Assembly (NCBI RefSeq): GCF_029761915.1 | Contig: NZ_CP121695.1 | Location: 4,369,501 to 4,433,500 of the forward strand | Direction: 5' to 3' | From: Bradyrhizobium sp. CB1650 | GTDB taxonomy: Bacteria; Pseudomonadota; Alphaproteobacteria; Rhizobiales; Xanthobacteraceae | DNA length: 64,000 nt | Part shown: positions 9,319 through 18,569 of the stretch, piece by piece | Layout of the letters: each line of letters opens with the position of its first letter | Position numbering within the stretch: the first letter of the stretch is position 1 | Notes under the pieces: generated by a model | What the model saw: only the letters and a program-made list of their open reading frames with translations | Databases searched by the model: none | Told to the model about the DNA's origin: nothing | Position numbers and translations under genes: made by a program

Positions 9319-10130
9319 AAGACGAAGCCAAGGACGTCGCAACCCAACCGATCGAGGCGCCAGTGAGCCCTGAGGGCGAAGCTGCTCCCAAGACACCCGC
9401 GAAGAAGAAGCGGGCGCGGAGCGGCAAGGCCAAGGGGGCGAACGCGGCGCTCGAGGCGCGCATCGGGCACAGCTTTGCCGATCCGAACCTGCTGACGCAG
9501 GCGATCACGCACGTCTCGGCGCTGAAGTCCGGGCGCAAGCGCGGCGACAGCTATCAGCGGCTCGAATTTCTCGGGGACCACGTGCTCGGGCTGGTCGTCT
9601 CCGACATGCTCTATCACGCCTTCCCGAACGCCGATGAGGGCGAACTGTCCAAGCGCCTGGCCGAACTGGTGCGCAAGGAGAGCTGCGCCGACGTCGCCAA
9701 GTCGCTCGGCCTGGTCGACGACATCAAACTCGGCTCGGTCGGCCCCAGCGCCGACGCCCGCCTGCGCAAGAGCGTGCTCGGCGATATCTGCGAAGCCGTG
9801 ATCGGCGCGATCTTCCTCGACGGCGGCCATGCGGCCGCGGCCGAGTTCGTCAAGCGCAACTGGACCGAGCGCATGCATAAGCCGCGGCGGCCGCTGCGCG
9901 ATCCCAAGACCGTGCTGCAGGAATGGGCGCAAGGAAAGGGACTGCCGACGCCGGTCTACCGCGAGGTCGAGCGCACCGGCCCGCATCACGATCCGCAGTT
10001 CCGCGTCGCCGTCGACCTGCCGGGGCTGGCGCCGGCCGAAGGCATCGGCGGCAGCAAGCGCGCGGCCGAGAAGGTGGCGGCTTCGGTCATGATCGAACGC
10101 GAAGGCGTAGGCGGCAGCAATGACGGTTGA
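9315..10130 (+). CDS. rnc: Ribonuclease III
   Basis: Cleaves double-stranded RNA, including rRNA precursors and structured mRNAs. The catalytic domain has QRLEFLGDHVLGLVVSD (about residues 79-95) and a second acidic site DICEAVIGAIFLD (about 156-168). A double-stranded RNA-binding domain covers about 195-265. The first 45 residues form a Lys/Ala/Pro-rich extension absent from E. coli RNase III. The ATG at 9315 overlaps the lepB stop. It overlaps era by 11 bases. Confidence 0.95.
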   Translation: MKDEAKDVATQPIEAPVSPEGEAAPKTPAKKKRARSGKAKGANAALEARIGHSFADPNLLTQAITHVSALKSGRKRGDSYQRLEFLGDHVLGLVVSDMLYHAFPNADEGELSKRLAELVRKESCADVAKSLGLVDDIKLGSVGPSADARLRKSVLGDICEAVIGAIFLDGGHAAAAEFVKRNWTERMHKPRRPLRDPKTVLQEWAQGKGLPTPVYREVERTGPHHDPQFRVAVDLPGLAPAEGIGGSKRAAEKVAASVMIEREGVGGSNDG

Positions 10131-11046
10131 AGCAAGCGGCGAGGCGCCCGCCGCGATGCGCTGCGGTTTTGTTGCGCTGATCGGCGCCCCAAATGTCGGC
10201 AAGTCCACGCTGGTCAATGCGCTGGTCGGCGCCAAGGTCACGATCGTCTCGCGCAAGGTGCAGACGACGCGCGCGCTGATCCGCGGCATCGTCATCGAGA
10301 ACAACGCGCAAATCATCCTGGTCGATACGCCCGGCATCTTCTCACCCAAGCGCCGCCTCGACCGCGCCATGGTCTCGACCGCCTGGAGCGGGGCGCATGA
10401 CGCCGATCTCGTCTGCGTGATGCTCGACGCCAAGACCGGAATCGACGAGGAAGCCGAAGCGATGCTCGCCAAGGCCTCGAGCGTCGGTCACGAGAAGATC
10501 TTGGTGATCAACAAGGTCGACCTGGTCCAGCGCGAGAAGCTTCTCGCGCTGGCGCAGGCCGCGAACGAGCGCATCCGTTTCGCCAAAACCTTCATGATCT
10601 CGGCGCTGTCGGGCGACGGCGTCGACGACATCCGCCACGCGCTGGCCGAGATGGTGCCGCCGGGCCCGTTCCTCTATCCCGAGGACCAGATGTCGGATGC
10701 GCCGATGCGGCAGCTCGCGGCCGAGATCACCCGCGAGAAGATCTATCAGAAGCTGCACCAGGAATTGCCGTACCAGTCCACGGTCGAGACCGACAAGTGG
10801 GAGGAACGCAAGGACAAGTCGGTGCGCATCGAGCAGACCATCTTCGTGGAGCGCGAAAGCCAGCGCAAGATCGTGCTCGGCAAGGGCGGCGCCACCATCA
10901 AGTCGATCGGCGCGGAGTCGCGCAAGGAGCTGATGCAGATCCTGGACGTACCGGTGCATCTGTTCCTGTTCGTCAAGGTGCGCGAGAACTGGGGCGACGA
11001 CCCCGATCGCTACCGCGAGATGGGCCTGGAATTCCCCAAAGAATAA
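10120..11046 (+). CDS. era: GTPase Era
   Basis: Essential GTPase that binds the 3' end of 16S rRNA and assists 30S assembly. The G domain shows GAPNVGKST (P-loop, about residues 23-31), VDTPGIF (about 68-74) and NKVD (about 130-133). The C-terminal KH domain contains VLGKGGATIKSIG (about 250-262), the RNA-binding loop. The 308-residue length is normal. Its start lies inside the end of rnc, so the two products are probably coupled. Confidence 0.97.
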   Translation: MTVEASGEAPAAMRCGFVALIGAPNVGKSTLVNALVGAKVTIVSRKVQTTRALIRGIVIENNAQIILVDTPGIFSPKRRLDRAMVSTAWSGAHDADLVCVMLDAKTGIDEEAEAMLAKASSVGHEKILVINKVDLVQREKLLALAQAANERIRFAKTFMISALSGDGVDDIRHALAEMVPPGPFLYPEDQMSDAPMRQLAAEITREKIYQKLHQELPYQSTVETDKWEERKDKSVRIEQTIFVERESQRKIVLGKGGATIKSIGAESRKELMQILDVPVHLFLFVKVRENWGDDPDRYREMGLEFPKE

Positions 11047-11067
11047 GCAGGATATGACCGGGATCCG

Positions 11068-11448
11068 ATGAGCGTGCCCCACAACGTCCGGCGCTTCGAA
11101 GCGCTGCTGTATGCGTCGCTGATGCTGGATGCCCTGTCGGTCGCGGTGCAGGACCGCACGCCGAATGCCGAGATGACGGAGCCGATGATCACGACGGCGA
11201 CGCTGCTCGCCGGCGGGATGATCCTGCTGTTGGTCTATTTCGTCTGGCTTGCGGCGAAGTGGCGGAAGAACTGGCCGCGCTGGGTGCTGGCCGCGGCACT
11301 GGTGCTCTCAGTGATCCAGCTCGCGCAGATCATCGGCGCGAAGGGAATGGAGCTGGACAGCGCCATCGAGATCGTCTCCTGCGCGCTGACGACGGCGGGG
11401 CTGTACTTCTCCTTCACCGGGGATGCGCAGGGCTGGTTCAACGCCTGA
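11068..11448 (+). CDS. Uncharacterised small membrane protein
   Basis: A 126-residue protein with three or four hydrophobic segments (about residues 10-28, 42-62, 70-90 and 100-118) and a KWRKNW loop. It sits between era and recO on the same strand, 21 bases after era, and resembles hypothetical membrane proteins of other bradyrhizobia. No functional motif is visible. Confidence 0.7.
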   Translation: MSVPHNVRRFEALLYASLMLDALSVAVQDRTPNAEMTEPMITTATLLAGGMILLLVYFVWLAAKWRKNWPRWVLAAALVLSVIQLAQIIGAKGMELDSAIEIVSCALTTAGLYFSFTGDAQGWFNA

Positions 11449-11463
11449 GGTTTCGCGCGACGC

Positions 11464-11565
11464 CGTAGGCTGGGCAAAGGGCGCTGTTGCGCGCCCTGCC
11501 CACCAGATTTGCTTGCGCAGGCCGGATCGAAATTGGTGGGCACGCTTCGCTTTGCCCACCCTACG
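11464..11565. repeat. Intergenic palindromic repeat, family D copy 1
   Basis: Bounded by CGTAGGCTGGGCAAAG and CTTTGCCCACCCTACG, with an inner inverted GGTGGGCACGC/GCGCGCCCTGCCCACC pair. It ends 29 bases before recO. A second copy is at 63685-63767. Confidence 0.75.
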
Positions 11566-11594
11566 TTGCCCCGAAATGCGCTAAACTCCCTCCC

Positions 11595-12347
11595 ATGGAA
11601 TGGACCGACGAAGGCATCGTGCTGGGAGTGCGACGGCATGGCGAATCCAGCGCTATCGTCGAGCTCCTGACGCGCGAGCACGGCCGGCATCTCGGGCTGG
11701 TGCGCGGCGGGGCCGGCGCGCGGATGCGACCGCTGCTGCAACCCGGCAACAGCGTCCGCGCGGTGTGGCGGGCGCGGCTCGACGAGCATCTCGGCACCTA
11801 TGCGATCGAGGGCCTGAAGCTGCGCGCAGCGGCCCTCCTTGCATCGTCCCATGGCGTCTACGGCGTCACCCATCTCGCCTCGATTGCGCGGCTTTTGCCG
11901 GAGCGGGACCCGCACGAGGAGATATTCACGCTGCTCGAACATTCGCTCGACGATTTCGACGACATCGGTGGCGCGGCCGTGCACCTCATCCATTTCGAGC
12001 TGGCGATGCTCGGCGAGCTCGGCTTCGGGCTGGCGCTGGAGAGTTGTGCGGTGACCGGGGAGACCTCGGACCTGATCTACGTCTCGCCCAAATCCGGCGG
12101 CGCGGTGTCGCGCAGCGCCGGCGAACCGTGGCGCGACCGGCTGTTGCGCCTGCCGCCGTTCCTGCGCCAGGGCGAGATGCACGGCGATCTCACCGAGCAG
12201 GACCTCCAGGACGGCTTCCGCCTCACAGGGCTATTCCTGCTGCGCCACGTGCTGGAGCCGCGCGGGCAGGGCCATTCCGACGCCCGGGCGGGTTTCATCA
12301 ACGCCTTGATGCGGCAGCAACTGCGCGCGGCGATATCCGCGTCATGA
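11595..12347 (+). CDS. recO: DNA repair protein RecO
   Basis: Loads RecA on SSB-coated single-stranded DNA in the RecFOR pathway. The N-terminal OB fold begins [21 protein letters not shown], the typical alphaproteobacterial RecO start. The remainder is the helical C-terminal domain with the ESCAVTG segment (about residues 149-155). The ATG at 11595 gives 250 residues; an upstream in-frame ATG at 11487 lies within the intergenic repeat and is rejected. The era-recO neighbourhood is conserved, though a small membrane gene and a repeat separate them here. Confidence 0.94.
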   Translation: MEWTDEGIVLGVRRHGESSAIVELLTREHGRHLGLVRGGAGARMRPLLQPGNSVRAVWRARLDEHLGTYAIEGLKLRAAALLASSHGVYGVTHLASIARLLPERDPHEEIFTLLEHSLDDFDDIGGAAVHLIHFELAMLGELGFGLALESCAVTGETSDLIYVSPKSGGAVSRSAGEPWRDRLLRLPPFLRQGEMHGDLTEQDLQDGFRLTGLFLLRHVLEPRGQGHSDARAGFINALMRQQLRAAISAS

Positions 12348-12434
12348 GCTTTTCGCGGTACTGATTTGCCTTCGGACATCGAGTTCCTCGCGGAACAAAA
12401 GCGGCTCGCTTGAAGTTGGCCGGCAGGTTCCACA

Positions 12435-12719
12435 ATGGGGACAGCCCAAATGTTGATCAGGGGATTTGCGCTCTCCGCGGCGCTGTTTGCGGTCGCGCCT
12501 GACGCGATCGCTGGCGAGCCGCAACCGGGCCTGTTTCGCCGCGCGTCCTGCACCGTCGTCAGATACTATGTGGCGAAATATTCCGCTGCAGCCGCAGAGA
12601 CATGGGCGCGATCCCATGGTGCGAGCGAGGCCGAGATCGACGCCGCGCGCCGCTGCCTCAGCCACGCGCCGGCGCAGGCCAAGACCGAGCCGGTGACCGC
12701 GGGCTGGGCCGGGCATTAG
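12435..12719 (+). CDS. Small exported hypothetical protein
   Basis: A 94-residue protein with an N-terminal signal peptide (hydrophobic stretch about residues 8-24, probable cleavage after AIAG) and a mature part of about 65 residues containing two cysteines (CTVVRYYVAKYS and ARRCLSH), which could form a disulfide. A start at the internal ATG 12450 would give a more usual signal peptide. It lies between recO and parC. No family is recognised. Confidence 0.6.
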   Translation: MGTAQMLIRGFALSAALFAVAPDAIAGEPQPGLFRRASCTVVRYYVAKYSAAAAETWARSHGASEAEIDAARRCLSHAPAQAKTEPVTAGWAGH

Positions 12720-12779
12720 CGACCCACAAGGAACCAATCCATCCTTGCCCGATTCGCTTCCACGGTTTAACCGGGCGGC

Positions 12780-15038
12780 ATGGGAAAACGATTGATTCCG
12801 CCGGAGGAACCGGCCGAAATTCACGAGGTGCCGCTGCGTGATGCGCTGGAAGAGCGCTATCTCGCCTATGCGCTCTCCACCATCATGCACCGCGCACTGC
12901 CCGACGCGCGCGACGGCTTGAAGCCGGTGCACCGGCGCATCCTCTACGGCATGCGCCTGCTCAGGCTCGACCCCGGCTCCGCCTTCAAGAAATCCGCCAA
13001 GATCGTCGGCGACGTGATGGGCTCGTTCCATCCACATGGCGACCAGGCGATCTACGACGCCATGGTGCGCCTCGCGCAGGATTTCTCCTCGCGCTACCCG
13101 CTGGTCGACGGCCAGGGCAATTTCGGCAATATCGACGGCGACAATCCCGCCGCCTACCGCTACACCGAAGCGCGCATGACCGACGTCGCGCGGCTTCTGC
13201 TCGAGGGCATCGACGAAGACGGCGTCGAATTCCGCGCCAATTACGACGGCCAGTCGAAAGAGCCGGTCGTGCTGCCCGGCGGCTTCCCGAACCTGCTCGC
13301 CAACGGCGCGCAAGGCATTGCGGTCGGCATGGCGACCTCGATCCCGCCGCACAACGCCGCAGAGCTCTGCGACGCAGCGCTGCATCTGATCGAGAGGCCC
13401 GACGCGAAATCCAAGTCGCTGCTGAGGTGGGTCAAGGGCCCCGATTTCCCGACCGGCGGCATCATCGTCGATTCCAAGCAGGCGATCGCAGAGGGCTACA
13501 CGACTGGCCGTGGATCTTTCCGCGTCCGCTCGAGGTGGTCGGTGGAGGAAGGTGCTCGCGGCACCTGGATCGTCGTCGTTACCGAAATTCCCTGGCTGGT
13601 GCAGAAGTCGAGGATTGTCGAGAAGATTGCCGAACTGCTCGACCAGAAGAAGCTGCCGCTAGTTGGTGAGGCCCGCGACGAGTCCGCGGAAGACATCCGT
13701 CTCGTGATCGAGCCGAAGTCGAAGAACGTCGATCCCGCCCTGATGATGGAATCGCTGTTCCGGCTGACCGAGCTCGAAAGCAAGATTCCGCTGAATCTGA
13801 ACGTGCTGATCAGGGGCCGCATCCCGAAGGTGGTGGGGCTCGCGGAGTGCCTGCGCGAATGGCTCGACCATCTGCGTGACGTGCTAATCCGCCGCTCCAA
13901 CTTCCGCAAGGACCAGATCGAGCATCGCCTGGAGGTTCTTGGCGGCCATTTGATCGCCTATCTCAACCTCGACAAGGTGATCAAGATCATCCGGACCGAG
14001 GACGAGCCGAAGCCGGCGTTGATCAAGGCGTTCAAGCTCACCGACGTTCAAGCCGAGGCCATCCTCAACATGCGCTTGCGCAACTTGCGTAGGCTCGAGG
14101 AAATGGAGATCCGCAATGAAGACAGGGATCTGCGCAAAGAGTTGAAGGGTATCGAAGGCTTGCTCGCCTCGGAAGCCGAGCAGTGGAAGAAGGTCGGCGA
14201 GCAGGTCGGCAAGGTCCGCGACATGTTCGGACCCAAGACGCCGCTCGGCAAGCGCCGCACCACCTTTGCGGATGCCCCCGAGCACGATCTCGCCGCGATC
14301 GAGGAGGCCTTCGTCGAGCGCGAGCCGGTGACCATCGTCGTCTCCGACAAGGGCTGGATCCGCACCATGAAGGGGCATGTCGAGGATCTCTCGGGGCTAA
14401 CCTTCAAGCAGGACGACAAGCTCGGCTTCGCCTTCTTCGCCGAGACGACGTCGAAGCTGTTGCTGTTCGCCACCAACGGCAAGTTCTACTCGCTCGATGT
14501 TGCGAAGCTCCCGGGCGGCCGCGGTCACGGCGAGCCGATCCGCCTGTTCATCGATCTCGAGCAGGAGGCCGCGCCGGTCGCGCTGTTCGTCAACAAGGGC
14601 GGCCGCAAATTCCTGGTCGCCAGCCACGAAGGCCAGGGTTTCGTCGTCAATGAGGATGATTGCGTCGGCACCACCAAGAAGGGCAAGCAGGTTCTCAATG
14701 TCGAGATGCCGAACGAGGCGCGCGCGATCACCGAGGTGACGGGCGATAGCGTCGCGGTCATCGGCGACAACCGCAAGATGCTGATCTTCCCGCTCGACCA
14801 GGTGCCGGAGATGGCGCGTGGCCGTGGCGTGCGCTTGCAGAAATACAAGGATGGCGGCCTCTCCGACATTGCGGTGTTCGATGCCAAGGCGGGCCTCACC
14901 TGGAAGGACTCCGCCGGCCGCGAATTCAGCGCGACCATGAAGGAGCTCGCCGAGTGGCAAGGTACCCGCGCCGACGCCGGCCGCCTGCCGCCCAAGGGCT
15001 TCCCGAAGTCGAACAAATTCGGACGGGTGATCGGGTAG
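12780..15038 (+). CDS. parC: DNA topoisomerase IV subunit A
   Basis: Cleaves and rejoins DNA to decatenate daughter chromosomes, acting with ParE (not in this window). The catalytic tyrosine is in [10 protein letters not shown] (about residue 125). The quinolone-resistance region [17 protein letters not shown] (about 76-92) carries Ser at the usual sensitive position. The C-terminal beta-pinwheel (about 500-745) is short, as expected for ParC rather than GyrA, and lacks a clear GyrA box. At 752 residues it is the normal alphaproteobacterial length. Confidence 0.96.
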   Translation: MGKRLIPPEEPAEIHEVPLRDALEERYLAYALSTIMHRALPDARDGLKPVHRRILYGMRLLRLDPGSAFKKSAKIVGDVMGSFHPHGDQAIYDAMVRLAQDFSSRYPLVDGQGNFGNIDGDNPAAYRYTEARMTDVARLLLEGIDEDGVEFRANYDGQSKEPVVLPGGFPNLLANGAQGIAVGMATSIPPHNAAELCDAALHLIERPDAKSKSLLRWVKGPDFPTGGIIVDSKQAIAEGYTTGRGSFRVRSRWSVEEGARGTWIVVVTEIPWLVQKSRIVEKIAELLDQKKLPLVGEARDESAEDIRLVIEPKSKNVDPALMMESLFRLTELESKIPLNLNVLIRGRIPKVVGLAECLREWLDHLRDVLIRRSNFRKDQIEHRLEVLGGHLIAYLNLDKVIKIIRTEDEPKPALIKAFKLTDVQAEAILNMRLRNLRRLEEMEIRNEDRDLRKELKGIEGLLASEAEQWKKVGEQVGKVRDMFGPKTPLGKRRTTFADAPEHDLAAIEEAFVEREPVTIVVSDKGWIRTMKGHVEDLSGLTFKQDDKLGFAFFAETTSKLLLFATNGKFYSLDVAKLPGGRGHGEPIRLFIDLEQEAAPVALFVNKGGRKFLVASHEGQGFVVNEDDCVGTTKKGKQVLNVEMPNEARAITEVTGDSVAVIGDNRKMLIFPLDQVPEMARGRGVRLQKYKDGGLSDIAVFDAKAGLTWKDSAGREFSATMKELAEWQGTRADAGRLPPKGFPKSNKFGRVIG

Positions 15039-15090
15039 GGCTGTCTCGCGAGATAAAGGGACGCAGCCGAGCTCTTGCCGTCCAAACCGT

Positions 15091-15257
15091 TGTCATTCCC
15101 CGCGACCCGGCTACGCCAAGGCTTCGCCGGGGCTTACACTCTTGGGCCGCCGAAGCTTTAGCGTAGGCGGCAAGCGGGGAATCCAGTACGCCGTGGCCTT
15201 TCCGTATACGTCAGCGTCTCTGGAATACTGGATCGCCCGCCTCCGCGGGCGATGACG
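15091..15257. repeat. Intergenic repeat, family B copy 1
   Basis: Starts GTCATTCCCCGCGACCC and ends GCGGGCGATGAC after parC, with complementary ends and an inner GGAATCCAGTACGCCGTG stretch. A second, shorter member lies at 37290-37390. This fills most of the gap between parC and the convergent 15278 gene. Confidence 0.7.
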
Positions 15258-15277
15258 GTGAGGGTATGGAATCAGCC

Positions 15278-16084
15278 TTAATCCCCGACGAACGCCTTCC
15301 ATCGGCTCAACTCCGATTGTCGTAGGCTCGTTCTTTCGTGGTCGAGCTCGGAGCTGCGGTTCGCCGCGTCCGACATTGCGGTCGCGGCGCGGTTGTAAGC
15401 ATTGGCCGTGGACTGAAAGGGAAACACGAACTGGCCGTTCGCGACCTTGTAGATTCCGAACTCACGCACCAGCAGCGCCGCGCATTTCTCATAGGCATCG
15501 TAATAGTCCGCGCGCGTGGCGAGCCTTTTGGAGTTGAGCGCGATCCAGGCTGCATGCTGCTCGTCGATCATCGCCATGAACGATGACAACCGCTCGTCTC
15601 CGACGTTCAGCGACCTCGCATCAGTCTCCGTTTTGTCACGTGCAGACTTGAGCTGCGCATCGTAGCGCGTCGCGAGCGTCGCGACGTTGGCCTGTGCGGT
15701 CTTCAGGTCGCGCCGAAGCGCTTCAAGATCGTTGCGGCTTGCCGTGCCGAGATCGCCCAGCTTCGGAAAGGGCGTTGGCGCGGCTTCATCAAGCAGCCTC
15801 GCGGCCGCAGCGTCGATCTCGTTCATGTCCCTGTTTGCGAGTGCGACGAGCTTGAGGAGCTTGTTGGACGGATACTGCTTGATGGATTGATCGAGCTCTC
15901 CAGGATCCGTCACGCCGCGCAACGCGGTGCGGCCTTCCTGCGCGGACACGACGGTCTGAAGCCTCGACAGGTCTCCGGCGTAGTAGATGGCGCCAACGCA
16001 GACGGCCGCAAGGAGGCCGAGGAGCAACAGGACGACGAGCAATCGTCCGCGCGGCTTGGCGGCCTGATCCGAAACCGATTCCAC
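15278..16084 (-). CDS. Membrane-anchored helical protein, function unknown
   Basis: A 268-residue protein with one N-terminal transmembrane segment (about residues 14-37) after a short basic cytoplasmic tail. The rest is predicted periplasmic and mostly helical, with coiled-coil character around 115-165 (RNDLEALRRDLKTAQANVATL). There are no catalytic motifs. It is transcribed toward parC and shares its upstream region with nothing obvious. I do not recognise the family. Confidence 0.6.
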   Translation of the reverse strand: MESVSDQAAKPRGRLLVVLLLLGLLAAVCVGAIYYAGDLSRLQTVVSAQEGRTALRGVTDPGELDQSIKQYPSNKLLKLVALANRDMNEIDAAAARLLDEAAPTPFPKLGDLGTASRNDLEALRRDLKTAQANVATLATRYDAQLKSARDKTETDARSLNVGDERLSSFMAMIDEQHAAWIALNSKRLATRADYYDAYEKCAALLVREFGIYKVANGQFVFPFQSTANAYNRAATAMSDAANRSSELDHERTSLRQSELSRWKAFVGD

Positions 16085-16163
16085 GAGTCGGGGCTCCTCT
16101 CGAACAACACCTTAGCGTCTTTCGCAGAGCCGGAGGAGTCCAGCCATGATCTCATCAGTCTCC

Positions 16164-17549
16164 CTAGATCACTCCCACCAGCCGCAAAGCGATGCCCGCC
16201 GCGCATGAGCCCGCCAGCACCGTGAGCATGCCGAGCTTGAAGCGGAACAGCGCCGTCGCGGCCGCGATCGACAGCAGCAGCGCCGCGACGTCGACGCTGG
16301 TCAGCAGCGGTCTGTCGAAGGACAGCGGAAAGACGTTCACTGGCACGGTCTCGCGGAACAGCGTGTGTAGCGCGAACCAGATCGACAGATTGAGGATCAC
16401 GCCGACGACGGCCGCCGTGATCGCACTGAGCGCGCCGGCAAGGCCGGTGTTGCCGCGCAGCCGCTCGATGTAGGGCGCGCCGACGAATATCCACAGGAAG
16501 CAGGGCGTGAACGTCACCCAGGTCGCGAGCAATCCGCCCAGCGTCGCCGCGAGCATCGGCGACAGGCCGCTCGGATCGCGGAAGGCGGCCATGAAGCCCA
16601 CGAACTGGAGCACCATGATCAGCGGGCCCGGCGTGGTCTCGGCCATGCCGAGCCCGTCGAGCATCTCGTGCGGCTTCAGCCAGTGATAGTGCTCGACCGC
16701 CTGCTGGGCGACGTAGGCCAGCACGGCATAGGCGCCGCCGAAAGTGACCAGCGCCATCTTCGAGAAGAACAGCGCGATCTGGCTGAATACGTTGGCCTCG
16801 CCGAACGCGGCGAGCAGCGCGATCACCGGCACCAGCCACAGCGCAAGCCACAGCGCGCCGACCCGGATGGCGCGCGCGGTATCGGGACGAACGTGATCGG
16901 GCACCGCTTCGCCGAGCATGCTGTCGATCGCTGCAGTGTTGCTGCCATGGCCGTGACCGGCCGGCGCGAATTCCGGGCGGCCGCTCCTGGCGCCGACATA
17001 GCCGATCACGCCGGCAGTGATGATGATGATCGGGAAGGGGACGGCGAAGAAGAAGATCGCGATGAAGGCGATCGCGGCGAGCGCGACCATGATGCGGTTC
17101 TTCAGCGCGCGCCTGCCGACGCGCACCACCGCCTCAACGACGATGGCGAGCACGGCGGCCTTCAGCCCGAAGAACAGCGCCTCGACGAAGCTGACATTGC
17201 CGAAGGCTGCATAGATATAGCTCAAGCCCATGATGGCGATGATGCCCGGCAGGATGAACAGCCCGCCCGCCATCAGCCCGCCGGCGGTGCGATGCAAGAG
17301 CCAGCCGACATAGGTCGCAAGCTGCTGCGCCTCCGGTCCCGGCAGGAGCATGCAGTAGTTCAGCGCATGCAGGAAACGGCCTTCCGAGATCCAGTTCTTC
17401 TCCTCGACCAGGATCCGGTGCATCACCGCGATCTGCCCCGCGGGCCCGCCAAAACTCAGGCAGGCGACGCGGAGCCAGACGCGAAAGGCTTCGCCGAAGC
17501 TGATGCCGTGACCGGCATCAGCTCCTGCTTGAAGGCTACGGGTATCCAT
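16164..17549 (-). CDS. chrA: Chromate transporter ChrA (CHR family, long form)
   Basis: Inner-membrane transporter that exports chromate, giving chromate resistance. The 461-residue protein contains two homologous halves: the first begins at FGEAFRVWLRVACLSFGGPAGQIAVMHRILV and the second at QIALFFSKMALVTFGGAYAVLAYV, both carrying the CHR FGG motif, with ETTPGPLI in the second half. About ten membrane segments are visible. The start codon overlaps the chrB-like stop by one base (TGATG), so the two are cotranscribed. Confidence 0.92.
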   Translation of the reverse strand: MDTRSLQAGADAGHGISFGEAFRVWLRVACLSFGGPAGQIAVMHRILVEEKNWISEGRFLHALNYCMLLPGPEAQQLATYVGWLLHRTAGGLMAGGLFILPGIIAIMGLSYIYAAFGNVSFVEALFFGLKAAVLAIVVEAVVRVGRRALKNRIMVALAAIAFIAIFFFAVPFPIIIITAGVIGYVGARSGRPEFAPAGHGHGSNTAAIDSMLGEAVPDHVRPDTARAIRVGALWLALWLVPVIALLAAFGEANVFSQIALFFSKMALVTFGGAYAVLAYVAQQAVEHYHWLKPHEMLDGLGMAETTPGPLIMVLQFVGFMAAFRDPSGLSPMLAATLGGLLATWVTFTPCFLWIFVGAPYIERLRGNTGLAGALSAITAAVVGVILNLSIWFALHTLFRETVPVNVFPLSFDRPLLTSVDVAALLLSIAAATALFRFKLGMLTVLAGSCAAGIALRLVGVI

Positions 17550-18367
17550 CACGCCTTGACCTTGTTGGTCGGCCAGTTGTGGGTCTCGGTGGTAGCGTCG
17601 CGACACCAGCGATAGAAGGCGTCGTAGAGCGTCATGCCGGCTTCGAGCTGCGCGAGGTCGTCGTCGTACATTCGCGACAGCCCGAGGGAAGCCGCAAGCA
17701 GGCCGGGCGCCTCCGGCGCGAGGTCGGGGCGCGCCGTGTCGGCGCCGCGCACGAGCGTTGCCAGCCGTTGCAGAGGCGGCGTGACGAGCCCGAACTCCTC
17801 CACCATCACATCGAAGGTGCAGAGCTCGCCGCGGTGGCTCCAGAACACGTTCTCGATGTCGAAGGGCGCCGCGCCAAAACGCTCGCCGACGCCGACCACC
17901 TCGGATGGCGCCACGTACAGGAACACCGCATTGGGATCGACGAAACGGCGGATCAGCCAGGGGCAGGCGATGCGGTCGACCTTCGGCCGCGCGCGCGTCA
18001 CCCAGACGGTCCGCCCCCTGGCATCGCGTGGCGGCAGCTTTCCTGTATCGATCAGCGGCAGTTTGGCGGCCTTCCAGCCCTCGAAGCCGCCCTCCAGCGT
18101 CTCGGCCTGTACGCCGAGCTGGCGCAGCCAGGCCGCCGTGCCCTGGGCGAGCTTTTCACCGCGCAGGCAGGAGACGATGGCGGAGCGGCCGGCAAACGTG
18201 CCGCCCCACTCCGGAACATTGTCCGGACTGAGCTTGATGGAGCCGGGGATCAGCCGCCGGTCGGCGGCAAAATCCTCCTCCGTCCGCACATCGATCAGGG
18301 CGGGTGCGTTGGCGGTGCCGATCAGGCGCGCCAGCTTGTCAGATGATATTGTCGTGAAAGTAGACAT
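17549..18367 (-). CDS. Rhodanese-ChrB fusion, chromate resistance protein
   Basis: A 272-residue two-domain protein. The N-terminal rhodanese domain (about residues 1-105) has LIDVRTEEDF and the active-site loop IVSCLRGEK with the catalytic cysteine. The C-terminal domain (about 120-270) starts WVTRARPKVDRIACPWLIRRFVDP, the ChrB C-terminal signature. ChrB-type proteins accompany ChrA and are reported to act as chromate-responsive regulators or accessory factors. An upstream in-frame ATG at 18499 is rejected because the rhodanese domain begins at 18367. It is the promoter-proximal gene of the chrA pair. Confidence 0.85.
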   Translation of the reverse strand: MSTFTTISSDKLARLIGTANAPALIDVRTEEDFAADRRLIPGSIKLSPDNVPEWGGTFAGRSAIVSCLRGEKLAQGTAAWLRQLGVQAETLEGGFEGWKAAKLPLIDTGKLPPRDARGRTVWVTRARPKVDRIACPWLIRRFVDPNAVFLYVAPSEVVGVGERFGAAPFDIENVFWSHRGELCTFDVMVEEFGLVTPPLQRLATLVRGADTARPDLAPEAPGLLAASLGLSRMYDDDLAQLEAGMTLYDAFYRWCRDATTETHNWPTNKVKA

Positions 18368-18420
18368 GATGCGTCCTCGCAAGAACCGAACGGGACGCGA
18401 TACTTGGGCATGTCGCCTCG

Positions 18421-18443
18421 TGGGGAGATCGCTCAAATCCCCA
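18421..18443. promoter_or_regulatory. Candidate operator between chromate and CDF genes
   Basis: TGGGGA and TCCCCA are perfect inverted arms separated by 11 bases, 54 bases upstream of the chrB-like start and about 125 bases upstream of the CDF gene. G-tract inverted repeats are typical of CsoR/RcnR-type metal sensor operators, but no such regulator is encoded nearby. This is a pattern only. Confidence 0.35.
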
Positions 18444-18569
18444 TGTCCCCAATTACAGCGAAACCTCCCCGGTCTGTCAATCGCCGGTTTCGCCGGCAAT
18501 GAGCGTTAGTAAGGGATGCTGTCAGGGCCTATATATTGGGCCGCAGAATCCGTGCCTGGAGATATCACG

